The translations under genes and the position numbers were made by a program. The notes under the pieces are model-generated. The model had not been told where the DNA came from. It saw only the letters and a list, made by a program, of their open reading frames with translations, and did not search any database. A stretch of DNA of 6,456 nt from Spirochaetaceae bacterium (GTDB lineage: Bacteria > Spirochaetota > Spirochaetia > Treponematales > Breznakiellaceae), in assembly GCA_031275595.1 (NCBI GenBank), contig JAISOO010000093.1, positions 1 through 6,456 on the forward strand. Reading direction: 5' to 3'. Of this stretch, positions 1 to 6,344 are shown in pieces; the first letter of the stretch is position 1; each line of letters opens with the position of its first letter.

Positions 1-116
1 CGTTTTCTGCCGGGGTCATAGTGGTACGTTACCGCATATTTATAATAGGTTCCCTTAATGAGTTTTATGGCGGTGTGAGGTTCTTTGAAAGGCAGTAACC
101 AGGCAGGAAGGCTCAT
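1..116 (-). CDS. N-terminal fragment of a probable DDE transposase, running off the left edge
   Basis: Reading the minus strand from an ATG at 116-114 gives 38 complete codons with no stop before the window ends. An in-frame TGA lies two codons upstream of the ATG, which fixes the upstream limit of the frame. The peptide has the pattern W-LL-PFKEPHT--K, then IKGTYYKYAV and YHYDPGRK. From memory of the family, a short lead followed by a 'G-YY-Y-V-----D---KR' segment is typical of the N-terminus of IS4/IS1634-like DDE transposases, where it precedes the RNase H-like catalytic core. The catalytic DDE residues would lie outside the window and cannot be seen. No clear ribosome binding site precedes the ATG. 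It is divergent from a second transposase relic beginning at 191. It could be intact or another fragment; only the sequence to the left can tell. The family call rests on pattern memory and not on an alignment. Confidence 0.55.
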   Translation of the reverse strand, partial: MSLPAWLLPFKEPHTAIKLIKGTYYKYAVTYHYDPGRK

Positions 117-190
117 GTGATATCAGGGCAACAGCACTTACTTTTTCGTGATAGAATACGAGATCAAGAAACCTCATGGGGGGGGTAAGG

Positions 191-312
191 ATGGAACTAT
201 CAGAAGAAGCGATAAGGCGGATGAAAGAAAGCCATGTGGAGAGACGCCGGACCCGAGGAGACAATGGGGGTATATACGGCATAAGCTGCTAGACCTGCTG
301 GTCATCGGGCCG
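191..312 (+). pseudogene. Frameshifted 5' relic of an ISAs1-family transposase
   Basis: Two adjoining reading frames together look like the start of an ISAs1-type (H-repeat-associated) transposase. From the ATG at 191 the frame reads MELSEEAIRRMKESHVE, and it would stop at 290-292. From 241 a different frame reads ETPDPRRQW, then RHKLLDLLVIG up to about 312. The signature 'DPR-QW----HKL-D-L-I' matches the N-terminal DDE_Tnp_1-associated domain of this family, whose members are usually about 350-400 residues. Joining the halves needs one frameshift near 239-243. After about 312 the family resemblance ends, and the frame stops at 346-348 after unrelated residues. The catalytic domain is therefore absent and the gene is dead. 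A G8 run (178-185) and 'taagg' precede the ATG and may be the remains of a ribosome binding site. The alternative is chance similarity, but the density of matching positions over about 23 residues argues against it. Confidence 0.6.
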
Positions 313-399
313 GTTTCAAAAAGAAACGGTAAAGCCGGCGATGTATAGCTGGATCACGGCCCTCCGTGTAAGGAGAAGCCTTGGACAAATAGGGAAAAG
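313..399. other. Non-coding spacer with two small hairpins
   Basis: No convincing reading frame is present. One stem forms at 310-329 (ccg-tttc pairing with gaaacgg around an A5 loop, with one bulged G). A second forms at 355-368 (cacgg/ccgtg around a 4-nt loop). An 'aaggag' at 370-375 precedes a TTG at 381, but that frame closes after three codons (TTG GAC AAA TAG), so it is not a gene. The stretch probably derives from mobile-element debris on its left. Confidence 0.4.
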
Positions 400-543
400 T
401 TTTCCGGGATACGGGGCATAGCCGGTACGGAAAAAAGGCGGCGAGGGGTGGCGGTGGAAACCTATCGGGAGGGCCCCATGGGTTTTCAGCCGCCAGGACC
501 TTAGGACTATTTCCGTACCGGCTATGCCCCGTATCCCGGAAAA
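400..543. repeat. 144-bp element with perfect 34-bp inverted repeats
   Basis: Bases 400-433 (beginning ttttccgggatacggggcat) are the exact reverse complement of 510-543, with no mismatch over 34 bp. The arms enclose a 76-bp core (434-509). The core can pair further, because ggcggc at 437-442 is complementary to gccgcc at 489-494, and gaaacc near 457-462 roughly complements the gggttttc near 480-487. As RNA this would be a long hairpin. It lacks the T-tract of a simple intrinsic terminator on the plus strand. Likely identities are a short non-autonomous transposable element (MITE-like), a pair of inverted IS ends, or an invertible segment. A possible 5-bp target duplication (aaaag at 395-399 and 542-546) is too A-rich and overlaps the right arm, so it is weak evidence. 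Perfect arms imply recent origin or continuing correction between arms. Confidence 0.9.
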
Positions 544-558
544 AAGCAAATGCTTTTT
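541..558. repeat. Short A/T-rich inverted repeat at the element's right edge
   Basis: aaaaagca (541-548) and tgcttttt (551-558) are perfect complements separated by two bases, overlapping the end of the right 34-bp arm. The stem is A/T-rich and ends in T5, so it could act as a weak terminator for anything transcribed through the upstream debris. The overlap with the larger inverted repeat means the two structures are mutually exclusive. Confidence 0.4.
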
Positions 559-577
559 GCCCTGGCTGGTCCCTCCC

Positions 578-606
578 TTGATATTTAACGCGGCAAATAC
601 TATTAA
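578..606 (+). promoter_or_regulatory. Candidate sigma-70-type promoter for the three-gene operon
   Basis: TTGATA (578-583) matches five of six bases of the -35 consensus. After a 17-bp spacer, TATTAA (601-606) matches four of six bases of the -10 consensus. Transcription would start close to 613, which is also the predicted start codon, implying a leaderless or nearly leaderless message. This is the only reasonable promoter seen in the last 60 bp before the gene. It is a pattern match only; the -10 is imperfect. Confidence 0.35.
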
Positions 607-612
607 TAGTAT
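597..612. promoter_or_regulatory. 16-bp perfect palindrome abutting the start codon, possible operator
   Basis: atactattaatagtat reads identically on both strands and ends one base before the ATG at 613. It covers the candidate -10 hexamer and the expected transcription start, which is where a dimeric repressor would block initiation. No binding protein can be named. A/T-rich palindromes can arise by chance, though 16 perfect bases at this exact position are notable. Confidence 0.4.
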
Positions 613-2892
613 ATGACCGCCACGCTTTCTCCCTATCGCCTTGGTAAGGCTCGGGATTTGTATAACATCTTTAATGTTTTTAATTCTCTGTCGTGGTCCT
701 TTTTAGCGGGAAACATCATTACCCTCTTTGCCATGCGGCTCAACGCCTCCGCCACCACCCTGGGGCTCCTTAACGCCCTGATCTATGTGGCCTTTTTTTT
801 CCTTCCCATGGGAAAACTCCTGGCAAAGCGTTTCTCCATCATCCGGATCTACAGCAGCGCATGGCTGATCCGGGCAATCGTCATGCTCCCCCTGGTTTTT
901 GTGCCCTTTGTGGTTTCCACGGGCCGCCAGGATATAGCCATGGGCATTATCATCCTGGGGGTTTTTGCCTTTAACGCCAGCCGGGGAATAGGCATGATCG
1001 GGAACAATCCCGTGTTGAACCTTTTGGCCATAGGTCCCGATCGGGGCAGCTATATGACCCAGATCCAGGTTATTAACAGCGCCGTGGGGATGTTTGCCGG
1101 CTTTATCATCGCCATAGTCCTGGGCCGGGAACCGCCCCTCTACCTCTACTCCGCCATCATTCTTTTGGGGATCCTGGGAGGAATTTTCAGCGGGTTCCTG
1201 GTGAACCGTCTTCCGGAACCGGAAAAAACCACCGAGAAAGAGCCGGTCAATTTTTTCACTATGCTCCGGGATTCCTTTGCCAAGGCTTCTTTCAGGCGCT
1301 TTATCATTATATTGTTTTTAGTCGCCCTGGTATCCGCCATTGCCCGGGCCTTTCTCGTGGTGTACAGCCGGGAGGTGTTCTTTCAGGGGGACGGTATGGT
1401 CTCCCTGTATTCGGTTTTCGGGGGCCTCGGGGCCCTGATGGTGGGGCTGGTCATCAAATTCCTCGTGGACCGCATCGGGGTCAAGCCTATCTACCTGGTC
1501 TGCACGATTATTGGGCTGGCGGGGATGATTCCCATCGTTTTTTTTCCCCAGGGAGCGGTGGAAAACCTCTCCACGGTGATCCTTTTCCTGGCTTTTCTCC
1601 ATTTTATCGTGAATTTTGGGTTTCTGGGCGACGAGGGAATAGCCCAGACCTATTTTTTGGCCCTGGTTCCGGCGAAGTACATGCTGGACATGGGAATTGT
1701 ATACTTTTTCGTTTTCGGCGTTGCCGGGGCGGGGGGGTCTTTCCTGGCAGGCTTGTTTCTGGACATTTTTTCGTTTTTGGGGATCCCTGTGTTTATTTCA
1801 TTTAAAATTCTGTATATCATCCTCATCGGCATTACCATTTTGATCCTGTTCATGCAAAAAAGCCTTACGGCCCTGGGGTCCCTTCCCTTTAAAGGCGCCA
1901 TAGAGGTGATGTTTTCCTTCCGGGACCTCCGGGCCATTACCCTGCTGGACAAACTTAATAAAACCAACGATGAGGAGGAGGAAGAGGCCCTCCTGGGGGC
2001 CCTGCATGATACCCCTTCCCAATTGTCCATAAAGGGGCTCCTGGACCGGGCGAAATCCCCCCGGCTCTCCACCCGCAGCGAATCCTTGCGGGCCCTGGAA
2101 ACCCTGGATACCTTAAGCGCAGAGGCGGAAAAGGCCCTGATCAACGATACCGTCAACAACCCCTATACCACCGCCTATATTTCCGCCCGGATCCTGGGGG
2201 AGCACCGGGTTTATGCCGCTATCCCCGTCCTGAGGGAATTAGCCGCTTCCCAGGATTATATGCTGGCCGGGGAAGCGATCATTGCCCTGGCAAAGCTCAA
2301 GGACGAAGCCTTCCGTCCCGCAATAGAACGGTTAATCCTTCAAACAGAAAACCCCCGGCTTAAAATCATGGGGGTGGAGGCCTTTGGGCTCTACGGCGCT
2401 CCCAATTCCCTTTCGATACTTCTGGACATCCTCAAGGAAACCAATCCCCCCCCCTATCTCCGGGATGAGGTGATCCTCGCCATGGCGAGTATCCTTAAGG
2501 TGCAGAACCACTTTTACCCCCTGCTGCTCCGTTTTTTGGAAGACGAATCCCAGCTTGCCACCCTTTGTACGGACGAAGCGGAATCGGCCTTTGAATATTA
2601 TACCTCCACCCAGGGACATAAGCTCAAGCCGCGAAAAAAATCCGAAAAGGCCCGCTTGCATAATCAGGCCCAGGGCTTGGCCGCCGCTATTTCGGTCTAT
2701 GCCGGGGAATTAAACGGGGTTCCCCTCTCCCGGTGGATCATGGAGCTTCCCGATAACCTCTGCGATCCCATATCCCAACTGGTGATGTCCGAGGCGGTTC
2801 TGGACGATGAGCTTAACGCCTATGGCCGCCTGCGGCTTTTGGCGTCCCTCTGGACCGCCCGGAAACTGCGGCAGTGGGCAAAGGAGTGGTAA
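613..2892 (+). CDS. MFS-type membrane transporter with C-terminal HEAT-like helical domain
   Basis: This 759-residue protein has two parts. Residues 1-415 contain about twelve hydrophobic segments (approximately 24-40, 50-68, 76-100, 107-122, 152-170, 178-197, 230-250, 263-285, 293-312, 320-340, 360-385, 395-415) with a charged central loop at 200-228 (PEPEKTTEKEP), the 6+6 layout of a major facilitator. The substrate cannot be read from the sequence. Residues 430-759 are soluble and helical, opening with an acidic run (DEEEEE, 453-458). Paired amphipathic helices rich in A, L and E follow at about 500-645 (for example AAIPVLRELAAS and AGEAIIALAKLKD), resembling HEAT repeats. HEAT arrays usually bind proteins, and here the domain would be cytoplasmic. 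The start is fixed by an in-frame TAG at 607-609; the next ATG (residue 41) would remove the first membrane helix. No Shine-Dalgarno precedes the ATG, so initiation may be leaderless. It is the first gene of the operon, with the next starting 5 nt after its stop. The MFS fold is confident; the HEAT label is moderate. Confidence 0.85.
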   Translation: MTATLSPYRLGKARDLYNIFNVFNSLSWSFLAGNIITLFAMRLNASATTLGLLNALIYVAFFFLPMGKLLAKRFSIIRIYSSAWLIRAIVMLPLVFVPFVVSTGRQDIAMGIIILGVFAFNASRGIGMIGNNPVLNLLAIGPDRGSYMTQIQVINSAVGMFAGFIIAIVLGREPPLYLYSAIILLGILGGIFSGFLVNRLPEPEKTTEKEPVNFFTMLRDSFAKASFRRFIIILFLVALVSAIARAFLVVYSREVFFQGDGMVSLYSVFGGLGALMVGLVIKFLVDRIGVKPIYLVCTIIGLAGMIPIVFFPQGAVENLSTVILFLAFLHFIVNFGFLGDEGIAQTYFLALVPAKYMLDMGIVYFFVFGVAGAGGSFLAGLFLDIFSFLGIPVFISFKILYIILIGITILILFMQKSLTALGSLPFKGAIEVMFSFRDLRAITLLDKLNKTNDEEEEEALLGALHDTPSQLSIKGLLDRAKSPRLSTRSESLRALETLDTLSAEAEKALINDTVNNPYTTAYISARILGEHRVYAAIPVLRELAASQDYMLAGEAIIALAKLKDEAFRPAIERLILQTENPRLKIMGVEAFGLYGAPNSLSILLDILKETNPPPYLRDEVILAMASILKVQNHFYPLLLRFLEDESQLATLCTDEAESAFEYYTSTQGHKLKPRKKSEKARLHNQAQGLAAAISVYAGELNGVPLSRWIMELPDNLCDPISQLVMSEAVLDDELNAYGRLRLLASLWTARKLRQWAKEW
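2880..2886 (+). promoter_or_regulatory. Ribosome binding site that decides the lipoprotein start
   Basis: aaaggag lies inside the last codons of the transporter gene, 11 nt before the ATG at 2898. An in-frame GTG at 2874 lies upstream of this site, so the site cannot serve it, which favours 2898. The 11-nt spacing is slightly long; a GTG at 2886 overlaps the site and is unlikely. The placement suggests translational coupling to the transporter. Confidence 0.55.
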
Positions 2893-2897
2893 ATTTT

Positions 2898-4274
2898 ATG
2901 AAAAACAGCAGGATGGAACTGACGATAATAACCCGGGGTAATCCCCTGTTTCGGACGCTGTTGTTCTGCGCGGCCTGTTTGTCCGGTCTCCTGTTCGGCT
3001 CCTGCGACAGACATCTGGGCTGGGGGGTGCTGCTATGGGCGGCGGCAGATCCGGTGGTACCTTCGGGAACCATCCTGCCGGTCTACATTCGGTCCAATTT
3101 GAACCAGGTTTGGGTGGCGGGCATTCCCGATGAATACCGGACCGGGGATCAGGGGAATAAATTTGAAATTCCCCTCTGGCAGCTTGAATTCCGGAAAACA
3201 AAAAGCGCCGCCCGGAAATACGCGGCAGCCTTTTCTGAATACGCCGCAACCTATGCAGAAATCTTGCAGGACGGGCTGCCTGTCCGGGACACTCCGGACA
3301 ACAACGCCCGGCGGGTATACCGCCTTAAATTAGGCCAGATAATCAAGATTCTCTCCCGGGAAGAGGGGACCCCCGCGATCAGTACCACCGGGGAACCCCT
3401 TCCCGGCGACTGGTTCCGGGTCCTTACCGAAGACGGTACCACCGGGTACTGTTTTTCCTACCGGCTTAAACTTTTTGAACACACCGGGGGGCCCCTGGCC
3501 GCCACCCCGGATGCGGCGGAAGATATCCCGGACCCGGAACTGGAATATATTTTGTCCAAAATCTGGTCTCCCGAATACTACCTTACCATGATTTCGGAGA
3601 AAAAGGTAAACATCGAAGAGTTTGCGAAGGCGTGGCAATTCCTGCCCGGCCAGGAAACGGGTATCGCCCGGATATACCACCCCGATGTGGACAGGACCTT
3701 CTCCTATTCCGGCATCCGGCGTACCGGGAACCGCTCCTGGCGTTTTGACGGGGCTTCCCTCCAGATGAGCCTCCAGACGGACACGACCCTGGTGGTGCAG
3801 TACAGCGAGAACAGGGGCGCCCTCCAGACCCTGCTTTTTGTGGCTTTACCCTCGGAGGTACCGGATATTATCACCCAGGAACTGGGCCGCCGGGACGCCC
3901 TCTTCGAGATCCTCTATATCCAAGGGCCCCATTACACCAGTACCAATTACGGGAGCCTTACCCTGGGCGCCAAGGGGACCTTTACGTGGTCGGATTACGA
4001 TCTCCTCATCCCCGAGGTAATTCCCTCCGCCGCTTTGGGAAACGGGACCGTGGACATGGGGCTTTTCCTGGACCTTTCCCTGACGGACCGGTACGATGGG
4101 GCCCTGTCCTTCCGTTTCAGCGGCGCCGGGGGCCCCGCTGCCAATTTTTTATATACCCTGGAGGCTCAGGGGCTCCGGTTGGAATATGCGCCCCCGGGTA
4201 ATCTGGCGGAATCCACCGTGATCCGCCGGGCGGTTTCGCCGATTATCATCTATTTTTATAAAACGGAAAGCTGA
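2898..4274 (+). CDS. Predicted lipoprotein with bacterial SH3-like domain
   Basis: This is a 458-residue protein from the ATG at 2898; a GTG at 2874 would add 8 residues but lacks a ribosome binding site. The N-terminus has Arg/Lys, a hydrophobic stretch (LFRTLLFCAACLSGLL) and then LFGSC, a relaxed spirochaete-type lipobox placing the lipidated Cys at residue 36. It should be a membrane-anchored lipoprotein facing the periplasm or surface. At about residues 52-100, GTILPVYIR--L-QVWVAGI resembles one SH3-like unit. At about 124-195, DGLPVRDTPDNNARRVYRL, GQIIKIL, GDWFRVLTEDGTTGY and FSYRLKLFE match the bacterial SH3b pattern (turn, G-x-I-x-I, W-x-x-V, G-x-x-G-Y). Such domains usually bind cell-wall peptides or proteins. 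The remaining 260 residues, with beta-rich segments such as GTFTWSDYDLL and GALSFRFSG, are not recognised. No catalytic motif is seen. It sits 5 nt after the transporter and 3 nt before the ABC-F gene. Lipoprotein and SH3b assignments are good; the function is unknown. Confidence 0.75.
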   Translation: MKNSRMELTIITRGNPLFRTLLFCAACLSGLLFGSCDRHLGWGVLLWAAADPVVPSGTILPVYIRSNLNQVWVAGIPDEYRTGDQGNKFEIPLWQLEFRKTKSAARKYAAAFSEYAATYAEILQDGLPVRDTPDNNARRVYRLKLGQIIKILSREEGTPAISTTGEPLPGDWFRVLTEDGTTGYCFSYRLKLFEHTGGPLAATPDAAEDIPDPELEYILSKIWSPEYYLTMISEKKVNIEEFAKAWQFLPGQETGIARIYHPDVDRTFSYSGIRRTGNRSWRFDGASLQMSLQTDTTLVVQYSENRGALQTLLFVALPSEVPDIITQELGRRDALFEILYIQGPHYTSTNYGSLTLGAKGTFTWSDYDLLIPEVIPSAALGNGTVDMGLFLDLSLTDRYDGALSFRFSGAGGPAANFLYTLEAQGLRLEYAPPGNLAESTVIRRAVSPIIIYFYKTES

Positions 4275-4277
4275 GCT

Positions 4278-6293
4278 ATGGGTTTTATCCAGGTTACCAA
4301 AACCTCCCTTGCCTTCGGCGACCGGGATATCCTCAAGGATATCACCATCCATCTGGCGGCGGGATCCAAGGCCGCCCTGACCGGGGCCAATGGGTCGGGA
4401 AAGTCCACCCTGATGAAGATCATCGCCGGAAAACTTCCCGCCGACTCGGGGGAACGGGCGCTCCAAAAATCAAGCCGGGTCTCCTACCTTCCCCAATCGG
4501 GAATTATCCACCGGGGCCGGACCCTTCGGGAGGAGGCGGAAACCGCCTATACCCCGGCGTTTTCCATGCTGGCGGAGATGGAAAACCTTGGCCGGGCTCT
4601 GGAAAACGCCGTCAGGGACGATGGAAAAACCGCCGCCCTGCTGGAAGAACATCAGCGCCTCCAGGAAGGGGTGGAAGATTCCGGCTATTATCAGCGGGAT
4701 CAACACATCGCCACGGTATTAACCGGCCTGGGATTTTCCCTCGCCGATCTGGACCGGCAGGCGGAGGAATTTTCCGGGGGCTGGCAGATGCGGATAGCCC
4801 TGGCCAAGGTGCTGCTGGAAAGGGCCGACATCCTGCTCCTGGACGAACCCACCAATTATCTGGACATCGAGGCCCGTTCCTGGCTTGAGGGGTGGCTCCG
4901 GGATTTTTCCGGGGGATACCTGATGGTATCCCATGACCGCTACTTTTTGGATGTGACGGTAACCGAGGTTTACGAACTCTTCCAGGGAAACCTCACCCGG
5001 TACGCGGGGAATTACACCGCCTATGAGGGGATCCGCCGGATCGAACTGGAAAGCCTGATGGCCCGGTACAAGGCCCAGCAGGAAGAAATCGCCAAGACCG
5101 AGGCCCTCATCCGCCGGTTCCGCTACAAGGCCAGCAAGGCGGCCTTTGCCCAGGAACTTATCAAGCGGCTGGATAAAATGGAACGGATCAATATCCCCGA
5201 ATCCTTCAAGAAGATCAGCATCGCCTTTCCGCCACCCCCCCACACGGGGCGTATCGCCCTTGTGGTGGAGGGTTTGGGGAAAAGCTACGGCAGCCGCCGG
5301 GTTTTGAGCGGCCTGGACCTGACCCTGGAATCCGGGGAAAAGTTGGCGGCGGTGGGCCCCAACGGCGCGGGAAAAACCACCCTGCTGCGGATCCTCGCCG
5401 GCGAGGATCCGAATTTTACGGGGCGCCTCCAATACGGCACGGGTATACGAGCGGGGTATTTTTCCCAGGATGCAGCGGAAGCTATGACCGGGTCCGAAAA
5501 GGTCCTGGAATTTATGGAGGCGGAGGCCCCCACGGCGCTTATTCCCAAGGTGCGGGATATGCTGGGGAGTTTTCTTTTCAGGGGGGACGATGTGTACAAG
5601 AGCATTTCGGTCCTCTCCGGCGGGGAAAAAAGCCGGCTGGCCCTCCTTAAAATGCTCCTGAAACCCATGAACCTCCTCATCCTGGACGAACCCACCAACC
5701 ACTTGGATCTCTATTCCAAGGATATACTCATGGATACGTTAAAAAAATTTTCCGGAACCATTATCTTTGTTTCCCATGACCGGGCCTTTATGGAAGCCCT
5801 CTCTACCAAAACGCTGGAACTCTCCCCCGGAGGTTCCGGGCCCCCCCGGCTTTTTTATGGGAACTACGCTTATTACCTGGACCGCCTGGCCCGGGAGGCC
5901 CGGGGGGAAATACCGGGAGCGGGGCTTCCGCCGGAACATCCCGCCGGAATCCAGGCAGGCCCCTCCGGCGTCCGGGAAACCGCCGGGGGAAATCCCCGGG
6001 GCATCCTGATCAAGGCGCCCACCGCGGCGGAACAGCGGGAGGCGGCAAAACAGCGCCAGACCCGGCTCCGCAGGCTGGAGCGGGAGGAGGCGGAGATCCT
6101 CAAACAGCTGGCGGAACTGGATGCGGAAAAGGCCCGCCTGGAAGCGGAACTCGCCCGGCCCGAGATCTATTCCAACGGGGAAAAGGTCCGGGGAATACAG
6201 GTAAAACTCCGGGAAACCGCCGCCGGAATTGAAACTATAACCCGGGAGTGGGAAGAAAAGGTCCGGGAGATAGAAAGCTGGAAGCAGGGATAA
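4278..6293 (+). CDS. ABC-F family ATPase (two-cassette, Uup/YdiF-like)
   Basis: This 671-residue cytosolic ATPase has no membrane segments, so it is not a transporter. Cassette 1 has Walker A GANGSGKST (36-44), signature FSGGW (165-169), Walker B ILLLDEPTNYLD (185-196) and H-loop SHDR (218-221). The charged interdomain linker (about 245-320, e.g. RYKAQQEEIAKTEALIRRF) is the ABC-F hallmark that reaches the ribosomal tRNA site. Cassette 2 has Walker A GPNGAGKTT (360-368), signature LSGGEKSR (446-453), Walker B LLILDEPTNHLD (466-477) and SHDR (499-502). Both catalytic Glu residues are present. A Gly/Pro-rich tether (about 516-578) leads to a charged coiled coil (about 583-668), as in Uup and YdiF-type members. 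ABC-F proteins relieve stalled or drug-bound ribosomes, and some give antibiotic resistance; nothing here shows which role applies. The ATG follows the upstream stop by 3 nt with a weak ggaaag site at 4265-4270, suggesting coupled translation. The family call is secure; the subfamily is not. Confidence 0.95.
   Translation: MGFIQVTKTSLAFGDRDILKDITIHLAAGSKAALTGANGSGKSTLMKIIAGKLPADSGERALQKSSRVSYLPQSGIIHRGRTLREEAETAYTPAFSMLAEMENLGRALENAVRDDGKTAALLEEHQRLQEGVEDSGYYQRDQHIATVLTGLGFSLADLDRQAEEFSGGWQMRIALAKVLLERADILLLDEPTNYLDIEARSWLEGWLRDFSGGYLMVSHDRYFLDVTVTEVYELFQGNLTRYAGNYTAYEGIRRIELESLMARYKAQQEEIAKTEALIRRFRYKASKAAFAQELIKRLDKMERINIPESFKKISIAFPPPPHTGRIALVVEGLGKSYGSRRVLSGLDLTLESGEKLAAVGPNGAGKTTLLRILAGEDPNFTGRLQYGTGIRAGYFSQDAAEAMTGSEKVLEFMEAEAPTALIPKVRDMLGSFLFRGDDVYKSISVLSGGEKSRLALLKMLLKPMNLLILDEPTNHLDLYSKDILMDTLKKFSGTIIFVSHDRAFMEALSTKTLELSPGGSGPPRLFYGNYAYYLDRLAREARGEIPGAGLPPEHPAGIQAGPSGVRETAGGNPRGILIKAPTAAEQREAAKQRQTRLRRLEREEAEILKQLAELDAEKARLEAELARPEIYSNGEKVRGIQVKLRETAAGIETITREWEEKVREIESWKQG
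5388..5411. repeat. 24-bp perfect palindrome inside the ABC-F gene
   Basis: cggatcctcgcc followed by ggcgaggatccg is perfectly self-complementary over 24 bp and holds two GGATCC sites. It encodes the conserved stretch R-I-L-A-G-E-D-P just after the second Walker A motif. Protein conservation and GC-rich codon choice may explain it, but it would form a strong hairpin in the mRNA. Confidence 0.8.
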
Positions 6294-6344
6294 AGGAGGC
6301 CATTGATTCAGGAATTTCGTATCCCGGTTATATCCCCATACTAA
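6293..6344 (+). pseudogene. Strong Shine-Dalgarno followed by a 13-codon frame: start of a lost fourth operon gene or a leader peptide
   Basis: AAGGAGG (6293-6299) overlaps the ABC-F stop codon and is the strongest ribosome binding site in the window. Three bases later a TTG (6303) opens a frame reading IQEFRIPVISPY after its start residue and ending in TAA at 6342-6344, only 4 nt before the terminator-like hairpin. The 3-nt spacing is short, and no other start codon fits. The likeliest reading is the beginning of a fourth operon gene whose body was displaced by the hairpin-rich insertion that follows. The alternative is a short leader peptide ahead of an attenuator, but the codons show no regulatory run. 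Too short to assign a family. Confidence 0.35.

Noticed and set aside
55..282. 75-residue minus-strand open frame
   Set aside because: It overlaps both transposase-like frames in a different phase and has no motif; the frame from 116 on the same strand has the better coding character.
395..546. aaaag target-site duplication around the 34-bp inverted-repeat element
   Set aside because: A five-base A-rich match overlapping the right arm is not reliable evidence of transposition.
316..549. 77-residue minus-strand open frame spanning the inverted repeats
   Set aside because: It simply reads through both repeat arms and the core, with no protein family resemblance.
1650..2159. 169-residue minus-strand open frame
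   Set aside because: Antisense to the transporter; Ser/Arg/Met-rich shadow with no recognisable domain and no ribosome binding site.
2874..2897. GTG at 2874 as the lipoprotein start
   Set aside because: The only Shine-Dalgarno (2880-2886) lies downstream of it, and the ATG at 2898 gives a normal lipoprotein signal peptide.
4719..5702. 327-residue open frame on the minus strand
   Set aside because: It lies wholly antisense to the ABC-F gene, whose motifs are intact. Its product shows no family motif and has the Gly/Pro/Phe-rich composition expected from the complement of GC-rich codons.
6318..6327. cgtatcccgg, also found in the right inverted-repeat arm at 530-539
   Set aside because: A 10-base match with different flanks is compatible with chance and does not extend to either side, so no shared element is claimed.
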